DNA of 64,000 bases from JASLDZ01 sp038226305 (GTDB lineage Bacteria; Pseudomonadota; Alphaproteobacteria; Caulobacterales; Caulobacteraceae), in NCBI GenBank assembly GCA_038226305.1, contig JBBRQN010000009.1:1-64000 (forward strand). The letters are read 5' to 3'. The translations under genes were made by a program, and so were the position numbers. Positions 60,716 to 64,000 of this stretch are shown here, piece after piece. Below the pieces are notes generated by a model. It made no database searches. It worked only from the letters and a program-made list of their open reading frames with translations, and was not told the DNA's origin. Each line of letters begins with the position of its first letter. The stretch's first letter is position 1.

Positions 60716-60820
60716 TTCGAGTGTTGGCGGCGCAAGGGGCCTCAACCCGCCAGCGGGGCGACCGGCCGAACGGCGCAGCCCCGCGAAAACGAACGCTTTT
60801 TCAGGACGACCGCCCGCCTA

Positions 60821-61192
60821 ATGCCCACGATCAACCAGCTCATTCGCAAGCCCCGCACCCCGCGCGTGGTCCGCAACAAGGTGCCGGCGCTGAAGGGTTC
60901 GCCCCAGCGCCGCGGCGTCTGCACCCGCGTCTACACCACGACCCCGAAGAAGCCGAACTCGGCGCTTCGTAAGGTCGCCAAGGTGCGCCTCACCTCGGGC
61001 ATCGAAGCGGTTTGCTACATCCCCGGCGAAGGCCACAACCTGCAGGAGCACTCCGTGGTGCTGATCCGCGGCGGCCGCGTGAAGGACCTTCCCGGCGTGC
61101 GCTATCACATCCTGCGCGGCGTGCTGGACACCCAGGGCGTGAAGAACCGCAAGCAACGCCGTTCGCATTACGGCACCAAGCGGCCGAAGTGA
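60821..61192 (+). CDS. rpsL: 30S ribosomal protein S12
   Basis: S12 is at the decoding centre. The 123-residue protein starts MPTINQLIRKPRTPRVVRNK. The conserved TTPKKPNSALRKVAKVRL carries the lysine whose changes give streptomycin resistance in other bacteria; here it is the sensitive-type KKPNS. GGRVKDLPGVRYHI is also intact. rpsG follows after 100 bp. Confidence 0.98.
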   Translation: MPTINQLIRKPRTPRVVRNKVPALKGSPQRRGVCTRVYTTTPKKPNSALRKVAKVRLTSGIEAVCYIPGEGHNLQEHSVVLIRGGRVKDLPGVRYHILRGVLDTQGVKNRKQRRSHYGTKRPK

Positions 61193-61292
61193 TCCTCAGG
61201 ATCACGCACGCCATCAACTGATCTGGCGCTTTCAGCGACAGATAACCCCGGCGCAGGCCGGGCTCCAGACCCCTTTCAGATAAGAGAACGCA

Positions 61293-61766
61293 ATGTCCCG
61301 CCGCCGTCGCGCAGAGAAACGAGAAGTTCTTCCGGATCCCAAGTTCGGAGACATCGTGCTCACCAAGTTCATGAACTACGTGATGCACGAAGGTAAGAAG
61401 GCCGTCGCCGAGAACATCGTCTACGGTGCATTTGACATCATCGAAACCAAGCGTCGCGACATGGATGCGATCGCCGTGTTCCACACTGCGCTCGACAACG
61501 TGGCCCCCGCGCTGGAAGTGCGCTCCCGCCGGGTCGGCGGCGCCACCTATCAGGTGCCTGTGGAGGTTCGTCCGGACCGCCGCCGTGCGCTGGCCATCCG
61601 CTGGCTCGTCAACGCGGCGCGGTCGCGCGGCGAAAACACCATGACCGAAAAGCTGGCCGGTGAGCTGCTCGACGCTTCCAACAACCGGGGTGCCTCGGTG
61701 AAGAAGCGGGAAGACACCCACAAGATGGCTGAAGCCAACCGCGCCTTCTCGCACTACCGCTGGTAA
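61293..61766 (+). CDS. rpsG: 30S ribosomal protein S7
   Basis: S7 nucleates assembly of the 30S head and, in E. coli, represses its own operon. The 157-residue protein starts MSRRRRAEKREVLPDPKFGD and includes VLTKFMNYVMHEGKKAVAE, RSRRVGGATYQVPVEVRPDR and the end AEANRAFSHYRW. A perfect hairpin lies between its stop and fusA. Confidence 0.98.
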   Translation: MSRRRRAEKREVLPDPKFGDIVLTKFMNYVMHEGKKAVAENIVYGAFDIIETKRRDMDAIAVFHTALDNVAPALEVRSRRVGGATYQVPVEVRPDRRRALAIRWLVNAARSRGENTMTEKLAGELLDASNNRGASVKKREDTHKMAEANRAFSHYRW

Positions 61767-61787
61767 GGCAGGTTCGACCGATCGGCG

Positions 61788-61815
61788 TCGCGACGGGTTG
61801 AGTAACCCGTCGCGA
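61788..61815 (+). promoter_or_regulatory. Perfect 12-bp hairpin between rpsG and fusA
   Basis: TCGCGACGGGTT (61788-61799) pairs base for base with AACCCGTCGCGA (61804-61815) around a GAGT tetraloop. No T-run follows, so it is not a Rho-independent terminator. It lies 21 bases after the rpsG stop and 64 before the fusA ATG. Confidence 0.6.
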
Positions 61816-61879
61816 AGGCCCATATCGCGCACCTCCCACCAAGCTCCCCCCAAGCCCTCTCCAGAGAGCACCCTTCTCT

Positions 61880-63958
<2,079 letters not shown>

Positions 63959-64000
63959 TCCCCGATCAGGTCGGCTAACCCTTAAACCCCAGAAGAGGAC

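Overview
This window is a very GC-rich, gene-dense stretch of bacterial chromosome. It is almost entirely core genome and shows no sign of phage, transposons or CRISPR. The gene set points to Alphaproteobacteria: an NDUFA12-type complex I accessory protein, a DUF2849-CysI-DUF934 sulfite reductase operon, DUF2155, an aroQ-accB-accC-aat operon, and a clustered rpmI-rplT-pheS-pheT locus without infC. An RNase E ending in GWWRR and a HAD phosphatase placed divergently beside clpX (as cicA is in Caulobacter) suggest Caulobacterales. The genus cannot be fixed from this sequence alone.

Layout. 1-4.8 kb: a serine hydrolase cut by the left edge, a secreted protein, a double cold-shock-domain protein with a polyglycine linker, tRNA-Lys, an Hpt protein, chorismate mutase and a GcvA-like LysR regulator. 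5-9.9 kb: assimilatory sulfite reduction (SUMT for siroheme, DUF2849, CysI, DUF934), followed by ferredoxin-NADP reductase and a GST. 10-16.4 kb: S1/P1 nuclease, rpmI-rplT, an intrinsic terminator, then pheS, a small unknown gene and pheT, and a UPF0114 membrane protein. 16.4-23.2 kb: nucleotide-sugar supply (galU, glmS, glmM, a PMM/PGM mutase) with a TraB/GumN protein. 23.2-28.7 kb: thioesterase, acyl-CoA dehydrogenase, DUF3253, GST, uracil-DNA glycosylase family protein, lipoprotein hydrolase and leucine dehydrogenase. 28.7-31.1 kb: a divergent protein that keeps the C-terminal TSCPD-type region of class II ribonucleotide reductase but shows no recognisable catalytic core. 31.2-36 kb: NDUFA12-mlaD-DUF2155 converging on aroQ-accB-accC-aat. 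36-39.6 kb: thiS/thiG, ogt, a truncated Ada/AlkA-type regulator and a DsbA-like lipoprotein. 39.7-48 kb: M48 protease, RNase E, AmiC and PBP1A. 48-56.4 kb: HAD phosphatase (CicA-like), ClpX, a MATE pump, an unknown DUF429-like protein, an MDR oxidoreductase, and a Gfo/Idh/MocA dehydrogenase paired with a radical SAM enzyme. 56.4-64 kb: tRNA-Trp-secE-nusG-rplK-rplA, a strong terminator, a secreted hydrolase, then rpsL-rpsG-fusA.

How it fits together. The translation and transcription genes sit in two blocks with readable promoters and leader hairpins. The usual rplJL-rpoBC genes are absent between rplA and rpsL. The envelope genes (amiC, PBP1A, mlaD, galU/glmS/glmM) and the fatty-acid entry enzyme (AccBC) are in compact operons. 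Four convergent pairs end inside a shared CTAG or CTAA tetranucleotide, and one pair overlaps by 64 bp. The best candidates for undescribed biology are the catalytic-core-less ribonucleotide reductase paralog, the radical SAM/Gfo-Idh pair, and the small protein inserted between pheS and pheT. All functions below are read from motifs and context; no database search was possible.
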